A stretch of DNA of 36,767 nt from JAKQHY01 sp034429475 (GTDB taxonomy: Bacteria > Chloroflexota > Anaerolineae > B4-G1 > SLSP01), in assembly GCA_034429475.1 (NCBI GenBank), contig DAOUGD010000105.1, forward strand, positions 1 through 36,767. Direction: 5' to 3'. Made by a program: the position numbers and the translations under genes. Below, one piece after another: positions 29,803-36,767 of the stretch (its first letter is position 1; every line of letters begins with the position of its first letter). The notes below the pieces were generated by a model. The model was not told the DNA's origin and searched no databases. It worked only from the letters and a program-made list of their open reading frames with translations.

Positions 29803-31383
29803 ATGATGAAACGAAACCTGCTATGGCATCCATTGCTCTTTGCCGTCTACCCGATCCTTGATCTACTGCTGTTGAACAATCAGGGCATCGCTCTGGCTAT
29901 CCGCCCTTTCATTGTCATCACGTTATTGACGTTGGGATTAATGGCCGTTCTACACAGGTACTTCAAGGATTGGCAGCGCGCGGCTTTCTTAACCACACTG
30001 ACCCTGTTCGTCGTGCTTTATTATGGTACATTGTATCGTGCGGCCTGGAATCTACACATTGGCCCCTGGCGCATTGGCCGCCACAGCCTCCTCTTCCCCC
30101 TGTGGTTAGGGGGAATTGGCATCATCGGCAGCCGGTGGACATGGAAACGATTGCGCGACCCCGACATGATCAGTAAATTATTGAATTTTGTGAGCGTAGT
30201 GGCAATACTCTTATCCGCGGCCCGCTATGGACTTGGGCGGCTCAGTTCCAAACCCGCGGACCTCAACGTCATTACGGCCGCCAATGCCACCGCCTTTCAG
30301 GATATTACTTTGGAGACAGCCCCGCAATCGGACATCTATTACATTATTGTGGATGGGTATGGTCGCGCCGATATGTTGCAGGCTCTCTACCATTTCGACA
30401 ATGCCGAATTCCTGAGCGCCTTGCAGTCCCGTGGTTTCTACGTTGCAGAAAAATCTCAAAGCAACTACTTGAAAACGTCGCTCTCGCTGGCCTCCTCCTT
30501 AAACCTTAATTACCTTAACGCCCTGCCATTCCCGTCTGACACTTCGGATACCATGCCCTTAGAAACCCTGATCCATCACAGCGAGATCAGGCGGCTCTTG
30601 CAGGAAGCTGGCTATATCCTGGTCACATCCCCCAGCGGCTATCCCCCCACAAGCATCATGGATGCCGAAACCCTGCTCATACCGGAGACGCCCCAAGGAA
30701 AACTCAACACACTAGAAGGATTAATGGTGATGAATTCCGTATTAGTGCTGGCTGTGGACGCCGGACTGCTCGAAGTGCCCTCGGTAGGGTATCAAGTAAA
30801 CCGTAACCGCATCCAGTCGGCCTTTGAGCTGCTCACTGAAACGCCGGCGTTGCCCTCGCCCAAGTTTGTCTTCTTCCACATCATCTGCCCCCACCCGCCC
30901 TTTGTGTTCGATGCCGCCGGCAATGCCATCACCCCTGCCGTCCCCTATGCCGGCGGCGGCGATGGTACGCACTTTGTGGGCACGCCCGACGCCTACATCG
31001 CCGGCTATATCGCCCAACTGCAATACACCAATCGTCAGTTGTTACACGTCATAGATGCGCTTCTGACACAATCGGCGACGCCCCCCATCATCATCATCCA
31101 GGGCGACCATGGCCCAGGCGCCTATTTAGATTGGGAGTCCGCCGAGAAGAGCTGCCTCTACGAACGCGCCTCCATTTTCAACGCTTATTACTTCCCTGAT
31201 GGCGCGTACTCTCGGTTGTATCCAGAAATTACACCGGTCAACACGTTCCGGGTGGTGCTGAATACCTACTTCGGCGCGAATTTGGTACTACTCGAGGATC
31301 GCAGTTACTACACCGCCTGGGATCACCCCTATGATTTTGTGGATGTCAGCGCCGAAAGCCAGGAGCCGTGTATCTTACCCTAA
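29803..31383 (+). CDS. Membrane-anchored alkaline-phosphatase/sulfatase-fold transferase (paralogue 2)
   Basis: A 526-residue paralogue of 26137-27741 with the same order: four N-terminal helices, 'DIYYIIVDGYGRADMLQ', 'NYLKTSLSLASSLN' (the T aligned with T227 of the first copy), 'FFHIICPHPPF' and 'IIQGDHGPGAYL'. Metal ligands and candidate nucleophile are conserved, so both copies are probably active, perhaps on different substrates. The start may be either of two consecutive ATGs (29803, 29806). It lies 10 bases after the DUF2079 gene. Confidence 0.78.
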   Translation: MMKRNLLWHPLLFAVYPILDLLLLNNQGIALAIRPFIVITLLTLGLMAVLHRYFKDWQRAAFLTTLTLFVVLYYGTLYRAAWNLHIGPWRIGRHSLLFPLWLGGIGIIGSRWTWKRLRDPDMISKLLNFVSVVAILLSAARYGLGRLSSKPADLNVITAANATAFQDITLETAPQSDIYYIIVDGYGRADMLQALYHFDNAEFLSALQSRGFYVAEKSQSNYLKTSLSLASSLNLNYLNALPFPSDTSDTMPLETLIHHSEIRRLLQEAGYILVTSPSGYPPTSIMDAETLLIPETPQGKLNTLEGLMVMNSVLVLAVDAGLLEVPSVGYQVNRNRIQSAFELLTETPALPSPKFVFFHIICPHPPFVFDAAGNAITPAVPYAGGGDGTHFVGTPDAYIAGYIAQLQYTNRQLLHVIDALLTQSATPPIIIIQGDHGPGAYLDWESAEKSCLYERASIFNAYYFPDGAYSRLYPEITPVNTFRVVLNTYFGANLVLLEDRSYYTAWDHPYDFVDVSAESQEPCILP

Positions 31384-31402
31384 AAAATGCGGACGGATGA
31401 TT

Positions 31403-32851
31403 ATGTCAAAGCCTGACACACGCCGAACAGCCATTCTGATCACGTTGGTTTTGTTGTGTTTTGGACTGCTTTACCTGCGCGGCCTGGATAGCTGGCTCAT
31501 CAACGATGACGAGGGCAGCTTCCTCTACCAGGTCTGGCAGATGACCGAGGGACAGACCCCTTATCGAGACTTCCTCAGCTCGCGGGATCCCTTATTCCTC
31601 TATTCCGGCCTGATCTGGATGAAGTTGTGGGGCGCGAGCGTCATGCCGATGCGGCTGCTTGCCGTGGGATTGACGCTCGCCACCGCCGTCTTTGTGTTCC
31701 TGTTAGCGCGCCAGACCGTACCGGTGGAAGGGGCGCTGTTGAGTATGATCGCCTTTCTGCTGCACCCCGACATCGTCCAATATGGGCGCACCTTTCAGCC
31801 CGAACCTTTCTACCTGTTGTGCGTGGTAGCGGGCCTCTATGCGTTTACCGCCGGTAGATTGCGAGAAAAGCCAATCTATTCCGCCATCGCCGGGGTCATT
31901 TTTGCGGCGGCGGCGCTTTACAAACTCATCGCAGTGTTGGCGTTGGGCGGCTGCGGCTTATTCCTGCTCGTGAACGGGTGGCAGAAGAAAATGCCCCTGG
32001 GCCGGCTGGCGGCGGACATCGCGTGGCTGGCGCTCCCGTTTGGGGTGCTGTGGGGAACGGTGATGGGCCTCTGCATCCAATTCGTTCCCGGCTTCTACGA
32101 AGGCGTCATCGCGCTCAACCTGGCGCAGGGAAGCGATCTTTCTCTCATCCAAGTCTGGGCAAAGGGGCTGGCGTTCCTGCTGAGCTACTTGCTGCTCTTC
32201 GTCCCCCTGGTTTTGCTGGCGTTGCCGGCAGCGTGGCAAGGCTGGCGCGGCAAGATCACGCTCCCCATCGCCTGGCAGTTGATCACAGCCCTGGCCTTTA
32301 TCCTGCTATCGCGTTCCCTGTTTCCACGCCTGCTCTATTACCTGATTCCCTCGCTGGTCATCCTCTTCATCGTCTCCCTCAGCCCGCTGCGCCGCTTGGA
32401 ACGCTATGGCTACTTCTACTTCCTGATCATCTATGCAGTGGTGATTCCGTGGGCTTCTCAAGACGCGCAGCGGCTCTCACTACACGAAGACAGCACCCAA
32501 ATCGTGGCCCAATACATCCGTTCCAAAACGCAACCCCAGGATTGCGTCCTCTCCGACTACCAGGAGCTGAACTTCCACGCCCGGCGCGCCGCCACCTACC
32601 TGGGCGCGGAAATTTCGCAGGTGATTGTGGAGGGAGACACCATCACCGGCCAAAAGCTGATCGAAGAAATCGAAGCGCAGGATGTGCGCCTGGTCGTGGT
32701 GGACGTCTCCCCCGAAACCGGCCATCAAATCACCCACTTGAGCGACTACCCTCTCCTCCAGGCCTATCTGCAAACTCACTTTGAATTGCTGGACGTGCTG
32801 CCCAGGGAAGCGCAACGGCTGGCAGTTTATCGCAGATTACCCGCAGAATGA
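31403..32851 (+). CDS. GT39/ArnT-like membrane glycosyltransferase
   Basis: A 482-residue GT-C protein with about ten helices. 'NDDEGSFLYQVWQMTEGQTPYRDF' and 'RDPLFLY' in the first outer loop match the PMT/ArnT family pattern, in which the acidic pair binds lipid-phosphate sugar. The C-terminal 100 residues are soluble ('CVLSDYQELNFHARRAATYLGAEIS'). The start at 31403 is chosen because the longer frame (31331) overlaps the previous gene by 53 bases. It overlaps the next gene as ATGA. Confidence 0.8.
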   Translation: MSKPDTRRTAILITLVLLCFGLLYLRGLDSWLINDDEGSFLYQVWQMTEGQTPYRDFLSSRDPLFLYSGLIWMKLWGASVMPMRLLAVGLTLATAVFVFLLARQTVPVEGALLSMIAFLLHPDIVQYGRTFQPEPFYLLCVVAGLYAFTAGRLREKPIYSAIAGVIFAAAALYKLIAVLALGGCGLFLLVNGWQKKMPLGRLAADIAWLALPFGVLWGTVMGLCIQFVPGFYEGVIALNLAQGSDLSLIQVWAKGLAFLLSYLLLFVPLVLLALPAAWQGWRGKITLPIAWQLITALAFILLSRSLFPRLLYYLIPSLVILFIVSLSPLRRLERYGYFYFLIIYAVVIPWASQDAQRLSLHEDSTQIVAQYIRSKTQPQDCVLSDYQELNFHARRAATYLGAEISQVIVEGDTITGQKLIEEIEAQDVRLVVVDVSPETGHQITHLSDYPLLQAYLQTHFELLDVLPREAQRLAVYRRLPAE

Positions 32852-34770
32852 TGACGACAGATCCAGCACCGGCGCCCCGTTCTGACCCAACCCCTCGACG
32901 TGGGGTTAAAATCGTGTTGATTGTCGCCATCGTTGCTTACAGCGGCTACTTCAGCCTCTACCAGATGCAACGGCATCGCGCGCTGTGGACGTTCATTGAC
33001 CTGGCGAACATGGAGCAGACCATCTGGAACACGCTCCACGGACGCTTTATGCGCTACACCATCTATCCGGCGACCAGCGAGCTGGTGACGGATTTCACGG
33101 ATCGCATCACCGAGAGCCGCCTCGGCGAACACGTCCAGCCGATTCTCCTGCTGTTGATGCTGCCCTATGCCCTCGTGCAGCGCCCCGAAACCCTGCTCGT
33201 CCTGATGAGCGTAGGCGTGAGCCTGGGCGCGCTCCCCTTCTTCCGCATTGTGCAACGCCGGCTTCATTCGGACGTCTGGGCTTTGCTGTTCGCGGTCGGC
33301 TACTTGCTCCTGCCCTCCGTCCAAACGGCCAACGGCTGGGACTTGCACGGCACCTGTTTTACCCCCACCTTCCTGTTAGCCGCCATTGATGCCGCCGAGT
33401 GCCAGCGATCGGGCTGGTGGTGGGTCTGGTCGCTGCTGGCGATGAGCGGCCGCGAGGATATGCCCTTCCTGGTGGGCTGGGGTATGCTGTTCATGGTTCC
33501 CAAAGAGTTGCGCCGGCAGGCTTTTATCATGGCCGGCGTGGGCTTCCTCCTGAGCTGCCTCAACTTCTTCGTCATCATCCCCACCTTTGGCGGCGGACAT
33601 ACGCCCTATCTGTCCTTCTTCGTCCAAAAAGGTGGGGGGGATGGCGGCGGGCTGCTCGCCTCTTTGTTGAACGTAGAATTTTGGTGGACGAAACTCGTCA
33701 CCTTTATCCTCTATAACGTCCGCCTGGGAGCGCCGTTCCTATTCCTGTACTGGCTGCACTGGCCGAGCCTGTTGGCGATGGCGCCCACACTGGTCATCAA
33801 CAGCCTCAGCCACAACGCCTCCACGATTGCGCCTTCCTATTCCCATTACAGCCTGCCCCTCATCGCCTGGGCCTTGATCGGCGCGGTGGAAGGCCACCAG
33901 CGTCTCTGCCGCCGCCTGACGCGCCTCAATTCGGCGCTGGCGTGGCGGCCCACCCTGGGCGCCGGATTGCTGATCGCCATCGTCGCCACGCAGTTCGTCG
34001 AAGGCTACACGCCCCTCAATCCCCACTTCGTCTGGCCGCAGCGGATGGGGCAGGAAGCCACCATTGCCGCGCTGCTGGAGCGCATCCCCGCCGACGCCCC
34101 GGCTTCGCTGGACATGCACCTCGCCACCCACAGCGCCCGCCGCCCCACCCTGCGCATCTTCCCGGACATGCGCGGCGTCGAATGGGTGATGGTCAACGTA
34201 TGGCAAGGGGGCTATCCCTACGGCATCCAGCCGCAGACGTGGCAAACCCTGTTCGCCGATCCCACCTGGGAAACGGTCGCGGCGCAGGATGGCCTGATCC
34301 TGCTGCGCAAAGGCTCCGGCCCGCCACAAGCTATCGCCCGCGCCTTCGCGCTCCCCGCCGACGCCGCGCCGCAGTTCAAAGTAGCCTTTGGCGACGCCGC
34401 ATCAGGCTTATCCCTGCGAACCGTGCGAGTGAATCCGCTCCCTGCCGGGAACTTCTATCTCTGCACTGACTGGCAATTGGAAACAGCCGGGGAATTGAGC
34501 TTCTACGTGGTCACGCCCGGCGGGGAAGGTCAGCAAACAACGCCGCTGGAAATATCGCGCATCTATCCGGCGCTCACCGCGCAGCCGGGGGATTTTCGGG
34601 ACTGCACGCGGCTTATGACGCCGCCGCGCGGCAAAACCGTCGCCATACAGCTCTACGTGGAAGACAACACGGGGGAAAGACTCCCGGCAGCTATCGTGGA
34701 ACCGGGAAGCGGGGCGGAACTCAGAGCGGAAGCGGACGCCTTGACCATCACACTGCCGGCCTGGTGGTAA
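32848..34770 (+). CDS. DUF2079 multi-pass membrane protein (paralogue 2)
   Basis: A 640-residue DUF2079 member: 'FIDLANMEQTIWNTLHGRFMRY' in the first loop, 'LGEHVQPILLLLMLPYAL', 'GWDLHGTCFTPTFLLAA' and 'MSGREDMPFLVGWGM' in later loops. About ten helices are followed by a soluble C-terminus of 230 residues. It is divergent from the DUF2079 protein at 27738-29792, so the two are not recent duplicates. It ends the block of coupled genes; a gap of 297 bases follows. Confidence 0.82.
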   Translation: MMTTDPAPAPRSDPTPRRGVKIVLIVAIVAYSGYFSLYQMQRHRALWTFIDLANMEQTIWNTLHGRFMRYTIYPATSELVTDFTDRITESRLGEHVQPILLLLMLPYALVQRPETLLVLMSVGVSLGALPFFRIVQRRLHSDVWALLFAVGYLLLPSVQTANGWDLHGTCFTPTFLLAAIDAAECQRSGWWWVWSLLAMSGREDMPFLVGWGMLFMVPKELRRQAFIMAGVGFLLSCLNFFVIIPTFGGGHTPYLSFFVQKGGGDGGGLLASLLNVEFWWTKLVTFILYNVRLGAPFLFLYWLHWPSLLAMAPTLVINSLSHNASTIAPSYSHYSLPLIAWALIGAVEGHQRLCRRLTRLNSALAWRPTLGAGLLIAIVATQFVEGYTPLNPHFVWPQRMGQEATIAALLERIPADAPASLDMHLATHSARRPTLRIFPDMRGVEWVMVNVWQGGYPYGIQPQTWQTLFADPTWETVAAQDGLILLRKGSGPPQAIARAFALPADAAPQFKVAFGDAASGLSLRTVRVNPLPAGNFYLCTDWQLETAGELSFYVVTPGGEGQQTTPLEISRIYPALTAQPGDFRDCTRLMTPPRGKTVAIQLYVEDNTGERLPAAIVEPGSGAELRAEADALTITLPAWW

Positions 34771-34916
34771 TCCACCGCGCCGGTAAGGGCGTTTTTCTCT
34801 TTCCTTGCGGTTTCAGCCGGGCCAACACCGCCAATAGGCGCTCCTCTCAAAAAGCTGAGATACATCTGATTTGTTCAGCAGGCCAGATTTCACTTTTTTG
34901 GTGAAACGAGACAGTA

Positions 34917-35009
34917 TCAGTAGATGAAAATTTTAGGCTCGTAGTAACGACTTTAGTCGTTAAAAAAACCACTGAAGTGGTTACTACGAATAGACTTTTC
35001 ATCTACTGA
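34917..35009. mobile_element. 93-bp MITE-like palindromic element
   Basis: Outer arms TCAGTAGATGAAAA and TTTTCATCTACTGA (14 bp, perfect), then inner arms CGTAGTAAC (34940-34948) and GTTACTACG (34980-34988). Inside lie two small palindromes, AACGACT-TT-AGTCGTT (34946-34961) and AACCACT-GA-AGTGGTT (34967-34982). No protein is encoded. The rest of the 34771-35067 gap has no gene, only a short TTTCAC...GTGAAA hairpin near 34888-34906. Confidence 0.75.
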
Positions 35010-35067
35010 GTATGATAGTTTTCCCGAAGAAACGTGAACAATAACGTTCATCTATGCAAGGAGAAAA

Positions 35068-36057
35068 ATGAAAAACCCAGAGCCAATCGAAATAGAAGCT
35101 ACCTATGCGCTCTCCGTCGTTGTCCCGCTACACAACGAGATGGAAAACCTGCCCATGCTCTACGAAAAAGTTACGACTGCCATTCACGCCACGCCAGAAC
35201 CCTATCGCAGTCGCTACGAGCTAATTCTGGTAGACGATGGCAGCACTGATGAAAGTTTCAAAGAGTGTGCAGCCCTGTACGAGCAAGACCCGGAGCACGT
35301 GAAAGTCGTTCGTTTTCGTCGCAATTTCGGCAAAACGGCCGCCCTACAAGCCGGCTTCATGCTCTCGCGGGGTGCATATATCGTGACCATTGACGCCGAC
35401 GTACAAGAAGACCCTCAACATATCACTGAAATGCTAGCGAAGTTAGCGTCCGGCTACGATCTGGTCTCTGGCTGGCGCCATGATCGCCAGGATCCCATTT
35501 CCAAAACACTCCCCTCACGCCTCTACAACTGGGTGGTGTCCCACTTTACCGGCATCCCCCTGCACGACTTCAACTGTGGGTTCAAAGCCTACCGCCGCAC
35601 GGTCATCACCGATCTCAAATTCTATGGAGAACTCCACCGCTTCATCCCGGTGCTGGCGCACCAACGCGGGTTTCGCATAACCGAAGTACCGGTGACACAC
35701 CGGCCTCGGCAATACGGCAAATCCAAATTTGGAGCCAAGCGCTTGGGACGCGGCTATATAGACTTTATTCAAGTTCTATTTCTGATCACCTACCTACGCC
35801 GTCCACTACGTCTGTTTGGCTCAGTGGGCACCCTCATGAGCGGCGCGGGAGGTATGATCCTTGTCTATCTAACGATTCTTTGGTTCTTAGGGCAAGGGCC
35901 TATTGGCGACCGCCCCTTACTGACATTAGGGGTACTGCTGGTGCTGACCGGGCTGCAACTTATCTCCACCGGACTCATTGGCGAAATGCTGCGGGAGTGG
36001 ACGTTTCATCCCACCGATGAGTTTTCCGTGAGTCAGGTCCTGGGAGGAACCCTGTAA
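35068..36057 (+). CDS. Polyprenyl-phosphate glycosyltransferase, GT2 (GtrB/DPM1-like)
   Basis: A 329-residue membrane-bound GT2 enzyme. The GT-A domain has 'SVVVPLHNE' (16-24), 'LVDDGSTD' (54-61), the DxD metal motif D109-A-D111 and 'HRFIPVLAHQRGF..EVPV.HRPRQYGKSK'. Two C-terminal membrane helices follow (about 250-310), as in GtrB. It would make undecaprenyl-phosphate sugars that GT-C and DUF2079 enzymes use as donors. AAGGAG precedes the ATG. The TAA is immediately followed by the ATG of the methyltransferase gene. Confidence 0.9.
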   Translation: MKNPEPIEIEATYALSVVVPLHNEMENLPMLYEKVTTAIHATPEPYRSRYELILVDDGSTDESFKECAALYEQDPEHVKVVRFRRNFGKTAALQAGFMLSRGAYIVTIDADVQEDPQHITEMLAKLASGYDLVSGWRHDRQDPISKTLPSRLYNWVVSHFTGIPLHDFNCGFKAYRRTVITDLKFYGELHRFIPVLAHQRGFRITEVPVTHRPRQYGKSKFGAKRLGRGYIDFIQVLFLITYLRRPLRLFGSVGTLMSGAGGMILVYLTILWFLGQGPIGDRPLLTLGVLLVLTGLQLISTGLIGEMLREWTFHPTDEFSVSQVLGGTL

Positions 36058-36654
36058 ATGACTGCCTATACGAGTACCAACTATCACAAACACACCAGCA
36101 AGAACCCACTCCAAACCTGGTTGATCCACCGCTTTCATCAAGCTGCTGCCGCCCTCTTGGCAACGATATCGGGAAATCGCTACCTGGATGTGGGGTGTGG
36201 GGAAGGATTTGCCATGCGCGCGCTGCTCGCCCCCGCCAACAACCGCACGATTACAGGTGTGGATCTGGCATTACCGGCAGTGCAGTTAGCACAACAAGCC
36301 AATCCCCAAGCGCACTTTACGGTGGGCAGCCTTTTAGCCCTGCCCTTCCCGGACAACAGTTTTGATGTCACCCTATGTATGGAAGTATTAGAACATTTGA
36401 CAGTGCCGGAGCAAGGATTAGCTGAGTTGCGCCGGGTGACGCGGCGTTTTCTACTATTGAGTGTGCCCAATGAACCATTCTTCAGAGGCGCCAATTTCCT
36501 GCGAGGGAAAAACCTGTCCCGGTGGGGCAACGACATCGGACATCTCCAAAACTGGTCAGCGCGCGCCTTCGTACGTTTTGTCAGCCAACAATGTATTGTT
36601 CTGACATGGCGTACCAGTTTCCCCTGGATTTTAGCCCTGTGTAAACCCAACTGA
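36058..36654 (+). CDS. Class I SAM-dependent methyltransferase
   Basis: A 198-residue Methyltransf_11-type enzyme: motif I 'YLDVGCGEGFAMRALL' (42-57), acidic end of strand 2 'GVDLA', 'LPFPDNSFDVTLCMEVLEHL' (motif IV region) and 'FLLLSVPNEPFF'. It starts directly at the GT2 stop codon, so the two are co-translated; a role in methylating a lipid-linked sugar or terminal glycan is plausible. The acceptor cannot be read from sequence. Confidence 0.85.
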   Translation: MTAYTSTNYHKHTSKNPLQTWLIHRFHQAAAALLATISGNRYLDVGCGEGFAMRALLAPANNRTITGVDLALPAVQLAQQANPQAHFTVGSLLALPFPDNSFDVTLCMEVLEHLTVPEQGLAELRRVTRRFLLLSVPNEPFFRGANFLRGKNLSRWGNDIGHLQNWSARAFVRFVSQQCIVLTWRTSFPWILALCKPN

Positions 36655-36716
36655 AGCGTACACAGTAAGAACCTATCCGAAAATTATGGCGACGATGCGC
36701 CGTTAGGCCGAACCTT

Positions 36717-36767
36717 GCGGCTGAAGCCGCTTTCGGGGGGCATTTTTTCGTGGGCGGGCTGCGCCCG
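36717..36767. repeat. REP-like hairpins at window end
   Basis: GCGGCT-GA-AGCCGC (36717-36730) and CGGGC-TGC-GCCCG (36755-36767), separated by GGGGGGCATTTTTT. They may terminate the GT2-methyltransferase unit or belong to a dispersed palindromic repeat. Confidence 0.5.

Overview
The window looks like a chromosomal segment of a moderately GC-rich, free-living bacterium. I infer Chloroflexota (Anaerolineae/Caldilineae-like) from the combination of short Flp pilins, MacAB-type export genes, many DUF2079 and GT-C membrane proteins, T/A/P-rich LysM proteins, and abundant degenerate 7-mer and 9/10-mer repeats between genes. No rRNA or marker gene fixes the taxonomy, so this is an inference.

Layout. 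(1) 1-5861, minus strand: a large secreted DUF11/fibronectin-III protein, the tRNA methylthiotransferase MtaB, a two-helix membrane protein and two small lipoproteins. The large protein and the two lipoproteins share a similar beta-rich 'FDNF' domain. (2) 6171-13132: a tRNA-Arg(CCG) gene whose 3' part is an exact 52-bp direct repeat with 13049-13100. The two copies bound a 6.86-kb integrated element. It encodes a tyrosine recombinase, a ribbon-helix-helix protein, two replication-initiator-like winged-helix proteins, two coiled-coil proteins, an excisionase-like protein, a two-helix membrane protein, an Hjc-like PD-(D/E)XK nuclease and several very small proteins. It also holds about 700 bp of structured non-coding DNA and several sets of iteron-like repeats. 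No capsid, terminase, relaxase or resistance gene is visible. This is the best candidate for an undescribed system.

(3) 13155-17643, minus strand: a membrane LysM protein and a three-gene MacA/MacB-like ABC export operon (adaptor, ATPase, permease). (4) 17735-19165: three copies of a TGACGCG motif at exactly 22-bp spacing, upstream of an orphan NarL/DesK-type histidine kinase. (5) 19290-19760: two tandem Flp-type pilin genes. (6) 19854-36654, plus strand: a long run of envelope-polymer genes. It contains a PIG-V-like mannosyltransferase, two paralogous multi-pass membrane proteins, a small 'YLDPGTGS' membrane protein with a two-domain methyltransferase, and two membrane-anchored alkaline-phosphatase/sulfatase-fold enzymes. 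It continues with two DUF2079 proteins, a GT39-like glycosyltransferase, a polyprenyl-phosphate GT2 and a small methyltransferase. Many junctions overlap (ATGA), which suggests operons.

How the genes may work together. In the element, Int and the Xis-like protein would integrate and excise. A promoter at the right end points across the attachment core; in an excised circle it would read toward int. The two initiators carry repeats in their interdomain linkers, as lambda O does, so the origins may lie inside these genes. In the envelope region, GT2 would load lipid-linked sugars, the GT-C and DUF2079 proteins would transfer them outside the membrane, and the two phosphatase-fold proteins would move phospho-alcohol groups. 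These pathway links are inferences from families and gene order.
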